From the NCBI GenBank assembly GCA_040879165.1, contig JBBDKV010000003.1:1-64000 (forward strand): DNA of 64,000 nucleotides, given 5' to 3'. The notes beneath the pieces were generated by a model. That model saw only the letters and a program-made list of their open reading frames with translations, had not been told where the DNA came from and made no database searches. Positions 25,528 through 32,999 of this stretch are shown here, one piece after another (within the stretch, counting starts at the first letter, position 1; each line of letters begins with the position of its first letter). The position numbers were made by a program, and so were the translations under genes. Origin of the DNA: JBBDKV01 sp040879165 (GTDB lineage: Bacteria > Patescibacteriota > Microgenomatia > UBA1400 > PJMF01).

Positions 25528-25667
25528 GCGCACTTCAAGCGAGCGAAGCGAGCCTGAGAAGTACTCAAGGGGGTGCGCACTTCAAGCGAGCTAAGCGAGC
25601 CTGAGAAGTACTCAAGGGGGTGCGCACTTCAAGCGAGCTAAGCGAGCCTGAGAAGTGCCCTTGGGGT
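25528..25667. repeat. Three tandem copies of a 47-bp unit
   Basis: Units begin at 25528, 25575 and 25622 with the same spacing of 47. Copies 1 and 2 differ at one base (GCGAAG against GCTAAG); copies 2 and 3 are the same until the last 12 bases, where copy 3 diverges. Each unit contains two direct AGCGAGC motifs between CTTC and GAAG arms that can form a hairpin. The unit is GC-richer than its surroundings. No reading frame or known repeat class is recognised. Confidence 0.9.
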
Positions 25668-25702
25668 GAATCCGGATGGCTAATATTTTAATGGTTTCAA
25701 TA

Positions 25703-26257
25703 TTAAATTAGTTTTTTAACTTTTAATAACCCATAGGAAGCAATCGTTGGGGCATCAGTGATATTACCATTAGCAATGAACTCTTCCAGTTCATCTTTTG
25801 TCATTTGGATGTGTTCTAAGTCTGCTTCTGTTTTATCAGGTCTTTTCTCCCCATGTTTCAGATCTGTCGCAAAGTAGATGTGAAAACCCTGATCACTATA
25901 GCCAGGTGCTTCAAGCATGAAACCAATTTTTTTCATAGAATCAGCGACAAAACCTGTTTCCTCTGCTAATTCGGCTTGTGCCAACTTGTGGTGATCAGAA
26001 TTATCTTCATTTTCGTGTTTACCCTGTGGAAACTCAATGGAATACGTCTGGGGAGCATATCTATATTGTTTAACAAGATGAAGCTTTTCACCATCAAAAG
26101 GAATAATTAGTGCAAAGTGATCTTTATGCACAACACCATAAATACCCTCATGACCGTTCTGAAAAACAACTTGATCTTCTCGTACTTCCATCCAAGGATT
26201 TTGATATACAACTTTTCCAGATTTTTTCTTGATCACAACTTTATTCCCACAAATCAT
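25703..26257 (-). CDS. Nudix hydrolase, ADP-ribose pyrophosphatase-like
   Basis: The 184-residue protein has the layout of ADP-sugar Nudix enzymes: a beta-rich N-terminus (VVYQNPWMEVREDQV), VKQYRYAPQTYSIEFPQG before the box, and AELAEETGF as the core of the Nudix helix. The box is imperfect: the usual Arg before the catalytic Glu is Ala, and the loop from the Gly is two residues longer than the consensus. The metal-binding EE pair remains. It probably hydrolyses a nucleoside diphosphate derivative. It begins the AT-richer stretch after tRNA-Glu. Confidence 0.8.
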   Translation of the reverse strand: MICGNKVVIKKKSGKVVYQNPWMEVREDQVVFQNGHEGIYGVVHKDHFALIIPFDGEKLHLVKQYRYAPQTYSIEFPQGKHENEDNSDHHKLAQAELAEETGFVADSMKKIGFMLEAPGYSDQGFHIYFATDLKHGEKRPDKTEADLEHIQMTKDELEEFIANGNITDAPTIASYGLLKVKKLI

Positions 26258-26293
26258 TCAATAAACTACTTTATTCACTTTGTTCAAAATTGC

Positions 26294-27118
26294 TTAATGC
26301 ACTTGAACGTTATCAATTGATGACTCTGGCGACAATGCAAAGGAAAATTCGGCATCAGGTATCAGTATATTCTCAGAATGAGCCGCGTACTCACCTGAGC
26401 TCTGATCCGCAATCAAAATCATTCTTACTTTGACATTCATGCGTATATTTTCTAGAGAAGCAGACGGATTGAGTAAACCAACGCATATCCAATCATTTGA
26501 CTGATTCTGACAACTGGCAAAAAGTTCACTATAAGAAATTGATTTGCTAAGACTAAGATCTGTGGTACTGAGTGTTTGTTGGAAAGAATCAAAATACAAT
26601 GGCTCACTCTGTCCATCTGTAACAACTTCTGTTTGAATGAGATAATTGCCCGCGGTACCTTCTGGAAAATTATAGGTAATCTTTAGTTCAGAAGAATTCG
26701 AATCGGTAATGGCAGCACTGGTAATATTTTTTTGGTTTTGTTTCTTGAGTTCAATTTCTTGTCTTTGATCCTCTTTCAAATCAATTGCTGCAGAGTTCAG
26801 TACAAAGAATAGAGGAATAACTATTGCCATAGCTGCCATGAACACAGAAAGGTGGCTTGATTTATTATAATTTTTGATTCCCACCCACACATACAGTACG
26901 CCTGTGGCCAGAACAGGTGCAGCTATGTATAGGTAGCCTGATGTAAAAAATGCAATACCAAGAGTATTTAAAATCGTTGGCTGTGATATGCTTAAAAATC
27001 CCTCAAAGACCTCAAAAAAAACAGACAAAAAGACAATTCCTACAATAGTTGTAGTAATGCCGAATATGACATTAATAACAGATGAAAGCGCGCGTACCAC
27101 AGAACCATAATGCATCAA
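26294..27118 (-). CDS. Membrane protein with outer C-terminal domain, unknown
   Basis: The 274-residue protein has three N-terminal membrane segments (about 12-35, 48-75 and 85-105) and then about 165 residues that look like a beta-rich extracytoplasmic domain with two Cys (SCQNQSNDWICVG) that could form a disulfide. It is located between the Nudix gene and the toxin-antitoxin pair. No family is recognised. Confidence 0.6.
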   Translation of the reverse strand: MMHYGSVVRALSSVINVIFGITTTIVGIVFLSVFFEVFEGFLSISQPTILNTLGIAFFTSGYLYIAAPVLATGVLYVWVGIKNYNKSSHLSVFMAAMAIVIPLFFVLNSAAIDLKEDQRQEIELKKQNQKNITSAAITDSNSSELKITYNFPEGTAGNYLIQTEVVTDGQSEPLYFDSFQQTLSTTDLSLSKSISYSELFASCQNQSNDWICVGLLNPSASLENIRMNVKVRMILIADQSSGEYAAHSENILIPDAEFSFALSPESSIDNVQVH

Positions 27119-27208
27119 AAAATTATAGCACGGAAAAATAACTACTGATAAGCGCTACATACATAATTCAGCCAACTACAATGTCATCAAATCTAGACCA
27201 AATTAGAC

Positions 27209-27223
27209 TGGTGTCTGACACCA
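27209..27223. repeat. 15-bp perfect palindrome
   Basis: TGGTGTC-T-GACACCA lies between a membrane-protein gene and the toxin-antitoxin promoter. It may be a protein-binding site; it has no T-run and is not a terminator. Confidence 0.5.
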
Positions 27224-27259
27224 CGCTTAGTCATTTCAAAAGCGCAATAGGGCTCACCC

Positions 27260-27289
27260 TTTACAAACCATAATACAAAGTATATACTT
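27260..27289 (+). promoter_or_regulatory. Toxin-antitoxin promoter with palindromic operator
   Basis: TTTACA (27260-27265), a 17-nt spacer and TATACT (27283-27288) precede the antitoxin ATG at 27296 by 7 nt. A perfect 12-bp palindrome AAGTATATACTT (27278-27289) covers the -10 box, as expected for autorepression by a ribbon-helix-helix antitoxin. Confidence 0.75.
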
Positions 27290-27295
27290 CGTAGT

Positions 27296-27565
27296 ATGAA
27301 TACAGTCATTAGTGTCAAAATTGACCAAGAAATCAAGAATTCTGCTCAAGAAGTTGCCAAAAGTGCTGGCTTAACTCTGAGCGCTTTGGTGAATGCATAT
27401 CTGCGACAAATCGCTGCTACCCGTCGTATTGAACTCTACTCTCCTGAGCCAATGACACCTACTCTTGAGAAATTAGTCGCTGAAATTGAGGCTGAACTGA
27501 AGTCTGGTAAAGTCAGTAAAAGCTTTGACAATGCAGATGATTTTCTATCAGATTTAAAACAGTAA
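27296..27565 (+). CDS. RelB/DinJ family antitoxin
   Basis: The 89-residue protein begins with a ribbon-helix-helix fold (VISVKIDQEIKNSAQEVAKS, then GLTLSALVNAYLRQ), the DNA-binding part of RelB/DinJ antitoxins. The C-terminal half (LVAEIEAELKSG onward) would wrap the toxin. It precedes the toxin gene by 7 nt. It is expected to repress its own promoter through the palindrome over the -10 box. Confidence 0.88.
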   Translation: MNTVISVKIDQEIKNSAQEVAKSAGLTLSALVNAYLRQIAATRRIELYSPEPMTPTLEKLVAEIEAELKSGKVSKSFDNADDFLSDLKQ

Positions 27566-27572
27566 TTCTGTC

Positions 27573-27833
27573 ATGACTATCAGCTACACAACCAAATTCA
27601 AAAAGCAGTACAAAAAATTACCGAGTAAATTTCAACAACAATTCGATGACAGATTGAAGCTATTTGTAGTTGATCAAACGCACCCAAAATTACGCGTCCA
27701 CCCACTCAAAGGAAGCTTTGCTGGATACTGGAGTATGAATGTGAACGGTGACCTACGAGCAATATATTTGGTACAAGGTGATGAAGTGATTATTTTTGCC
27801 TTGATCGTGACTCATAGTGAGCTTTATGGATAA
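27573..27833 (+). CDS. RelE/YafQ family mRNA interferase toxin
   Basis: The 86-residue protein has the RelE fold pattern: YTTKFKKQYKKLPSKFQQQF helices, HPLKGSFAGYWSMNVNGDLRAIY, and a C-terminal strand ending HSELYG. The catalytic region of YafQ-type toxins, with basic and His residues (H near the middle, R in GDLRAIY, H near the end), is kept. It would cut mRNA in the ribosome A site when free of the antitoxin. It forms a two-gene operon with the antitoxin. Confidence 0.88.
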   Translation: MTISYTTKFKKQYKKLPSKFQQQFDDRLKLFVVDQTHPKLRVHPLKGSFAGYWSMNVNGDLRAIYLVQGDEVIIFALIVTHSELYG

Positions 27834-27888
27834 TAAAGACAAAGCTGTATAGGTATCATGCTCACAATGATTATTGCGATAACGTCCT

Positions 27889-28416
27889 TTAATAATCAGT
27901 AATAAGTACACCATTTAAATGATCTATCTCTTGCTGCACAATTTTTGGAGCATATTCTTCGTGATAGTTGCCATTAATATCTTGGTATCTGACTTTAGTC
28001 CAAAAGTATCTTTTGGTGAAATGCATGCCGTTCAAACTGTAACACGCCTCTAGCCAAGGCAATCGCCATCTTTTTTCTATTATTTCAGGATTTATCATCG
28101 TTTTGTAATTTCCATAAGATTCTTTGATGGCTATTATCCTTTGATTATAGCCAATTTGAGGTGCAGACATACCTAATCCAAAAATACTGCCGTAAACATC
28201 AACTTCTCTCATCACATCAGTAAGTTCGTTTGATATTTCTTTGGCAGTATTATCAAAATTTATGACTTCATCACTCCTTTCTCTTAACCGTGGATCAGGT
28301 AGCTGCACGATTTTATCAGGAATATGGCGAGGAATGGTTATGTAACCAATGTACAGTATGGCGAGAACTACTATTCCTATGATGATTTTGATATGGTTTT
28401 TCATTGTGCTTTGCAT
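27889..28416 (-). CDS. Membrane-anchored peptide deformylase-like protein with altered metal site
   Basis: The 175-residue protein has an N-terminal membrane helix (about 9-28), which ordinary deformylases lack, and then a deformylase fold. Motif 1 is GLGMSAPQIG (80-89, consensus GxGxAAPQ), motif 2 is EACYS (123-127, consensus EGCLS, Cys kept), and motif 3 is QEIDH (162-166) instead of HExDH, so the first metal-binding His is Gln. The catalytic Glu and second His remain. It may be inactive, bind metal differently or have another substrate. It is unlikely to be the cell's essential deformylase. Confidence 0.8.
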   Translation of the reverse strand: MQSTMKNHIKIIIGIVVLAILYIGYITIPRHIPDKIVQLPDPRLRERSDEVINFDNTAKEISNELTDVMREVDVYGSIFGLGMSAPQIGYNQRIIAIKESYGNYKTMINPEIIEKRWRLPWLEACYSLNGMHFTKRYFWTKVRYQDINGNYHEEYAPKIVQQEIDHLNGVLITDY

Positions 28417-28588
28417 TTTTTTGATTTTATTAGTTATTTTGGGTTTTGTCCTTATTATACGTCTTTTAATTAACTTAAATGAACGTTAATTGGGGCATGA
28501 TCGTTATTTCATATATTGGCTTAATGTTCCTCAGAAATGAGGCGCTATTTTAATATAAAACAAGCGGTATATTCTGTTAAAATGAGGC

Positions 28589-28753
28589 ATGGGAAGTCTT
28601 TACACAATCATTGGTATAATTATAGCAACTGGATTGATGTACGCCTTTTTTACACTACTATATAAGGCTGGTGAGTACACCGCTCCAGGAAGCAATTTAC
28701 CGATTAAACAAGCAACACGGCTTTATCAAGCAGTTAAAAGAGAAAGAAGATGA
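28589..28753 (+). CDS. Possible small single-pass membrane protein
   Basis: The frame encodes 54 residues with one strong N-terminal membrane helix (about 5-27) and a basic tail. It overlaps the next small frame in a different phase. There is no clear Shine-Dalgarno. Real coding is uncertain. Confidence 0.35.
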   Translation: MGSLYTIIGIIIATGLMYAFFTLLYKAGEYTAPGSNLPIKQATRLYQAVKRERR

Positions 28754-28850
28754 TGGAGTTCTAGATGACGATGTGGCTAAATTACAACTAGCAAGCATGG
28801 AGGGTAGAAAGAAACAGACTGCCGATTTACTCTTGGATGAGAAGGGTTAA
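28671..28850 (+). CDS. Possible small hydrophilic protein, GTG start
   Basis: A GTG-started frame of 59 residues (beginning MSTPLQEAIYRL) is charged and helical, with an acidic centre. AAGG lies close upstream of the GTG, inside the previous frame. It ends 21 nt before the SGNH hydrolase gene. The sequence looks protein-like, but support is limited to this. Confidence 0.4.
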   Translation: MSTPLQEAIYRLNKQHGFIKQLKEKEDDGVLDDDVAKLQLASMEGRKKQTADLLLDEKG

Positions 28851-28871
28851 AACAAGCTGTATCATAATACT

Positions 28872-29600
28872 ATGACTGACATGCAAGAAATTATTGCTAC
28901 TCTAAAAAAAGATGGGAAGTATTGGCTGTCTTTTACTGGCGACTCCATAACCAGTTGTGAGTGGGTTCATCCTAATTGGAGAGATATTGTAATATATGTA
29001 CTTCAAGAAGAAGTCACAAAATTATTGAATGGGGATTGGAAAACAGCAGAATGGGGTATCAAGGGTTTTAATTTAGCTTATGATGGTGCCACAACTAAAG
29101 ATATCTACGAAAAACTAGATGACATATTGTTGATCAAGCCTCAAATGGTGATTGGTCTAATGGGAGGGAATGACCCAGTTTCAGGAATAAGTGTTGCGCA
29201 GTCGGTTGATTATATTTCAAATATTGCTGATACAATCACACACTCTGGAGCCAAACTAGTCTGGAGCAGTTCTACTCCAGCAGGCAAAGGTTCTAAGAAA
29301 AATAGAGAGTATGAGCCTTATGCTAGAGCATTTATGCGGATGCCATCAAAAGATGGCCTAACCAAAATCGATATGTTTAAAAGCTACCAATTATTCCCGA
29401 CAGACAAATTTTTTACGTTTCTCTCAGAAGAAAACCCAGTCGAAGGAATTAAAACCAGAGAGCTTGATTTACAACACCCTAACCAATTAGGTAACGCCTA
29501 CATAGCCAAAGTCATATTGAAGGAAGTCTTTAGAATAGAATTTAATCCTGATCAGTATATTGCCGAAACTCTGGCAGGTGAGAAGTTTCCAAAATATTGA
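28872..29600 (+). CDS. SGNH/GDSL-type hydrolase
   Basis: The 242-residue protein has FTGDSIT (block I, catalytic Ser), GGND (block III, Asn for the oxyanion hole) and DLQHPNQLGNAYIA (block V, with the Asp-x2-His of the catalytic site). There is no signal peptide, so it is probably cytoplasmic. SGNH enzymes cut esters in lipids, sugars or peptides; the substrate here is unknown. It lies in the accessory stretch with a VOC protein 21 nt downstream. Confidence 0.85.
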   Translation: MTDMQEIIATLKKDGKYWLSFTGDSITSCEWVHPNWRDIVIYVLQEEVTKLLNGDWKTAEWGIKGFNLAYDGATTKDIYEKLDDILLIKPQMVIGLMGGNDPVSGISVAQSVDYISNIADTITHSGAKLVWSSSTPAGKGSKKNREYEPYARAFMRMPSKDGLTKIDMFKSYQLFPTDKFFTFLSEENPVEGIKTRELDLQHPNQLGNAYIAKVILKEVFRIEFNPDQYIAETLAGEKFPKY

Positions 29601-29621
29601 TCAAAAGTGAATTAAACCAAC

Positions 29622-30026
29622 ATGAAATCACACCTATACCACCTACAACTAAACATAGATTTTGAAAATCTAAACTTTTACAAAAATTTTATGGAGTTTA
29701 TGGGTTGGAGCGTTATTTTTGAAATGGAAGGTGTAATCGGCTACAAAAGCCATACCAATGGAGATATTTGGTTTGTTGAAGCAGACAAAAATGAATTCAG
29801 TGACTATGACACAGAAGGCGTTAATCATATTTCATTGCGAGTAGATACAATGTCAAATGTTGATGAAATGAAAAACTATCTTGAAGAAAAAGGCATTAAA
29901 ATGCTTTTCAACACCCCACTCCATCGACCAGAGTTTACTGACAGTGACAGCGAAACCTATTATCAAATCATATTCGAGTCACCAGACAAGATTTTATTTG
30001 AAATCGTCTATGTCGGAGCTAAATAA
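29622..30026 (+). CDS. VOC (glyoxalase/bleomycin-resistance) family protein
   Basis: The 134-residue protein shows the two beta-alpha-beta modules of the vicinal oxygen chelate fold: an N-terminal HLYHLQLNIDFENLNFYKNF-type start, GVNHISLRVDTM in the centre, and IIFESPDKILFEIVYVG at the end. Candidate metal ligands are the early His, the central His and the Glu near the C-terminus. Substrate and role are unknown. It may be cotranscribed with the SGNH hydrolase. Confidence 0.78.
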   Translation: MKSHLYHLQLNIDFENLNFYKNFMEFMGWSVIFEMEGVIGYKSHTNGDIWFVEADKNEFSDYDTEGVNHISLRVDTMSNVDEMKNYLEEKGIKMLFNTPLHRPEFTDSDSETYYQIIFESPDKILFEIVYVGAK

Positions 30027-30030
30027 CTGA

Positions 30031-30204
30031 GAAAACAAGAAAATAATACTCGACTTTATTAAACGTCATACATTGGCCGTCATCTCAACAGTTGGGATTG
30101 ATAGCAGGCCTGAATCGGCAGTGTTAGAGTTTGGTGAAACCAATAAACTTGAGCTTATTTTTGATACTTTTTCTAGTTCAAGAAAATACAAATTTAAATT
30201 ATAA
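30031..30204 (+). pseudogene. Fragment of a pyridoxamine 5'-phosphate oxidase-like gene
   Basis: In frame from 30031 one reads an N-terminal piece of the flavin-binding split-barrel family: ILDFIKRHTLAVIST, then GIDSRPESAVLEFGE, LELIFDTFSSSRKYKF, then a stop at 30202-30204. The frame has no usable start codon (a TGA lies directly upstream at 30028), and the remaining two thirds of the family's length are missing. It is probably a decayed gene. Confidence 0.7.
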
Positions 30205-30363
30205 GCCCTGGGAAATTATAGAGTCAACTAAGTTTTAAACAGTGCACTGAGGATTCACTACGACAAAATGGCTCGCTTTTGCTTGCAGCATTATCCTACA
30301 TATGATCCTCTTAAGTTTACTTCGCCCAAATTCTTCGATTTCTAAGCTTCAATTTTTAACTTT
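30205..30363. other. Gene-free AT-rich stretch
   Basis: No frame, RNA gene or clear hairpin with a T-run is visible here between the pseudogene fragment and the next promoter. It may be the decayed remainder of the broken gene. Confidence 0.5.
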
Positions 30364-30392
30364 TTGATTATTTATTAAGCTCAAAGTATAAT
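30364..30392 (+). promoter_or_regulatory. Promoter of the methyltransferase gene
   Basis: TTGATT (30364-30369), a 17-nt spacer and TATAAT (30387-30392) predict a start near 30399. This leaves a short leader that includes AGAGG at 30408-30412. Confidence 0.75.
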
Positions 30393-30417
30393 TTGCATGA
30401 TTATTTTAGAGGTTTTT

Positions 30418-30954
30418 ATGAGTGAGAATGAAAAAAATATTTACATTGCTGACTCTGAGGCAGAGGGCTGCGCAATCATACTACGGCGATTTTTTGAGAA
30501 ATATTACCGCCACCTTGGTGAAGAAATTTCTATTGCGGAATTGGGTTGTGGCAAGGGTGCCTTATTAAGATACCTTGGGGCAGCGTTCCCTAAAGCTCAA
30601 ATTTGGGGCATTGATATTGATCCAAAAGCTGTGCAAATTGCACGCACCTCAATGCCTTCTGCTCAAATAAGTAAAGGTTCATTTACGCAGACTTTGTGGA
30701 AAGATGAAAGTATTCATATAGCAACATCTTCATTGATTTTTGATTATTCTGAATTAGGAAATTTTGAAGCAACATACACATTCCAAGAGCTATCTAGAGA
30801 GCTTTATAGAGTATTGACTCCAGGGGGAACTTATGTACCTGCATCTTCAGACTGGCAAATGATTGATGATGATGAAGTTATAGAAGCATTTCAATCTAGT
30901 GGATTTGAATTTATAGATCGAGGCCTATCTTCTTCCTTTGGTAAATCTCTGTAG
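30418..30954 (+). CDS. Class I SAM-dependent methyltransferase
   Basis: The start is set at 30418 (178 residues) because AGAGG lies 5 nt upstream and the promoter would begin transcription near 30399, after the alternative ATG at 30397. The SAM site is AELGCGKGALLRYLG (motif I), followed by IWGIDIDPKAV with its acidic residue, and LTPGGTYVPAS (motif III-like). No substrate domain is recognisable; it may act on a small molecule. The protein is short for the class. Confidence 0.8.
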   Translation: MSENEKNIYIADSEAEGCAIILRRFFEKYYRHLGEEISIAELGCGKGALLRYLGAAFPKAQIWGIDIDPKAVQIARTSMPSAQISKGSFTQTLWKDESIHIATSSLIFDYSELGNFEATYTFQELSRELYRVLTPGGTYVPASSDWQMIDDDEVIEAFQSSGFEFIDRGLSSSFGKSL

Positions 30955-31109
30955 GGAAATATAATTATCTTCCCTTTTTACAAAACCTATCAAGCAAGCA
31001 AAGTGATATGAACTCCTAATACTGTACATTTTTAAATACATTGCAATCTTTGAATTGCCTGTTGCTCAATGAGTTTGGCAATAGTCTTTTAATACTATAT
31101 TTTTTCATA

Positions 31110-31138
31110 TTGAAATATTAGAAATATTCTAGTATAAT
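31110..31138 (+). promoter_or_regulatory. Promoter of the DUF4143 ATPase gene, leaderless type
   Basis: TTGAAA (31110-31115), a 17-nt spacer and TATAAT (31133-31138) lie 7 nt before the ATG at 31146. The predicted start of transcription is at the start codon. Confidence 0.75.
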
Positions 31139-31145
31139 CGAATAT

Positions 31146-32429
31146 ATGAATTATCTTGATATTTTACACTCTACAAATTATTGGGGAGAGTTAAAAAAAG
31201 CACCCGGTAAACAGCGTCCACTCTATGTTTCTTGGTTACTTGAACAAAGTAAAAATAGTAATATTAGTGCTGTAATAGGTGTTCGAAGATCTGGCAAATC
31301 AACTATTCTCAAGCAAGTCATGCATCACCTTATCACTCAGGAAGATGTCAGTCCCAATAATACACTTCTTATAAATCTAGAAGATCCAAGACTCATTGAA
31401 TTGCTGCAAAATACAAATCTACTTAATTTAGTTTCTGCCTTCAAAGATAAGGCTGACTTAAGAAGTAGGATGTACATTGTTTTTGATGAGATTCAGAATG
31501 TTCCAAATTGGGAAGCTGTAATACGCACACTGCACGATCAGGAAAAAAATCTTAAAATATACGTAACTGGATCATCAGCTGAACTGCTTGGTAAAGAGTT
31601 GGGAACAAAGCTTGCCGGTCGCTATCTAACAACGGAGGTGTTTCCGCTATCTTTTCATGAATATCAAAAGTTCACAAAAAAAGATCTCAAATCCTTTGTG
31701 GAATCTGGCGGATTTCCAGATCCAGTTTTGACAACCAATCAATCAGTTCAAGAACAACTACTGAAAGACTATTACGAAAGTATTTTGCTACGCGACATCA
31801 CTGCCAGATACGGTGTGCGCGATGACTTCAAGCTCAGAAGGCTTTCGGCACAATTATTCGCATCAGTAGCAAATCAAGCATCTTCCTATAGATTAAGTAG
31901 AGATTTGGAAGTTTCACCAGATACTATTTTGCAGTACTTTAATTATATTGAGGATGCTTATCTTGGTTTCTTTGTCCCAAAATTTTCTCAATCTATCCGC
32001 AAACAAAACTATAACCCAAAGAAATTTTATAGTATCGACAATGGACTGCAGTCTGCAATTTCTTTCCGAGTTTTAGATGACATGGGCAAACTATTTGAGA
32101 ATACCGTGTATTTAACTCTCAGACGCACATCTGATCAAATTTATTACTGGCAAGAAGAAAAGGAAGTAGACTTTGTCGTAAAAGAAAAGGAACGAATATC
32201 TCATCTTGTAAATGCATCAGTTTCTATCAAGCTAGAATCAACTCGTGAGCGAGAGATAACATCGCTCATGACAGCCATGCATGCTTTGCAAAAGTCAGAA
32301 AGTTTGCTGGTAATTATGAATGGAGAGAATGAAGTGATTGAAACAGAAACTGGAACAATCAAAGTAATTGAATATGAAAAGCTTGAAGGATTACTCTCAA
32401 AAAGTACAGTCGCTCCGGTTTTTTTATAG
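31146..32429 (+). CDS. AAA+ ATPase with DUF4143 domain
   Basis: The 427-residue protein has a Walker A (GVRRSGKST), a Walker B (YIVFDEIQN) and TGSSAELLGKELGTKLAGR with an arginine-finger-like part, followed by a winged-helix region and a C-terminal DUF4143 nuclease-like domain (EKEVDFVVKE). It belongs to the ATPases common in archaea and candidate bacteria, of unknown role. Gene copies are often in accessory regions. It has its own leaderless promoter. Confidence 0.88.
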   Translation: MNYLDILHSTNYWGELKKAPGKQRPLYVSWLLEQSKNSNISAVIGVRRSGKSTILKQVMHHLITQEDVSPNNTLLINLEDPRLIELLQNTNLLNLVSAFKDKADLRSRMYIVFDEIQNVPNWEAVIRTLHDQEKNLKIYVTGSSAELLGKELGTKLAGRYLTTEVFPLSFHEYQKFTKKDLKSFVESGGFPDPVLTTNQSVQEQLLKDYYESILLRDITARYGVRDDFKLRRLSAQLFASVANQASSYRLSRDLEVSPDTILQYFNYIEDAYLGFFVPKFSQSIRKQNYNPKKFYSIDNGLQSAISFRVLDDMGKLFENTVYLTLRRTSDQIYYWQEEKEVDFVVKEKERISHLVNASVSIKLESTREREITSLMTAMHALQKSESLLVIMNGENEVIETETGTIKVIEYEKLEGLLSKSTVAPVFL

Positions 32430-32529
32430 ACAATCCTCGAACATAGTTTTTTTATTATGTGTTTATCCAAACGCACTTACCAAAAATTTATTCATCTGCT
32501 AATATCTAAGGTACATCCATACTAAAGCC

Positions 32530-32928
32530 ATGTCCTACAATCCCCTCACGCCACAAGAACAAGCAATTATCGAAAATAAAGAAACAGAACAGCCATTTTC
32601 AGGTAAATTTGACAATTTTTACGAGTCGGGCACATTTATCTGTCGAAGATGCAACGCACCCTTGTTCAGCTCAACAGCCAAATTTGACGCCCAGTGTGGA
32701 TGGCCTGCCTTTGACGATTCATTTCCCAATGCCATCAAAAGAATCCCAGACCCAGATGGAAGAAGAGTTGAAATCACCTGCGCCAACTGTGGCGGACACT
32801 TGGGTCATGTCTTTGAAGGTGAGCAACATACGCCAAAAAATACTCGCCACTGCGTCAACTCACTTTCCATGACATTTGTGGCTGACAACCATACCCTGCC
32901 AAAAAAAATTAATCCTACGATCCGCTAA
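32530..32928 (+). CDS. msrB: Peptide methionine-R-sulfoxide reductase
   Basis: The 132-residue enzyme reduces methionine-R-sulfoxide in proteins. The two zinc CxxC pairs are present (CRRC and CANC), with QCGWPAFDDSF and the catalytic Cys in RHCVNSLSMTF. Length is normal for a one-domain MsrB without signal peptide. No msrA is seen in the window. Confidence 0.94.
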   Translation: MSYNPLTPQEQAIIENKETEQPFSGKFDNFYESGTFICRRCNAPLFSSTAKFDAQCGWPAFDDSFPNAIKRIPDPDGRRVEITCANCGGHLGHVFEGEQHTPKNTRHCVNSLSMTFVADNHTLPKKINPTIR

Positions 32929-32999
32929 GACATCTACATTCTCCAAAACAATCAGTTGATTTTTTAATTGTACAAATTGCCTTATACTGTACAAACGAT

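Noticed and set aside
25528..25667. CRISPR array
   Set aside because: The repeats are directly joined with no variable spacers, and no cas genes are present.
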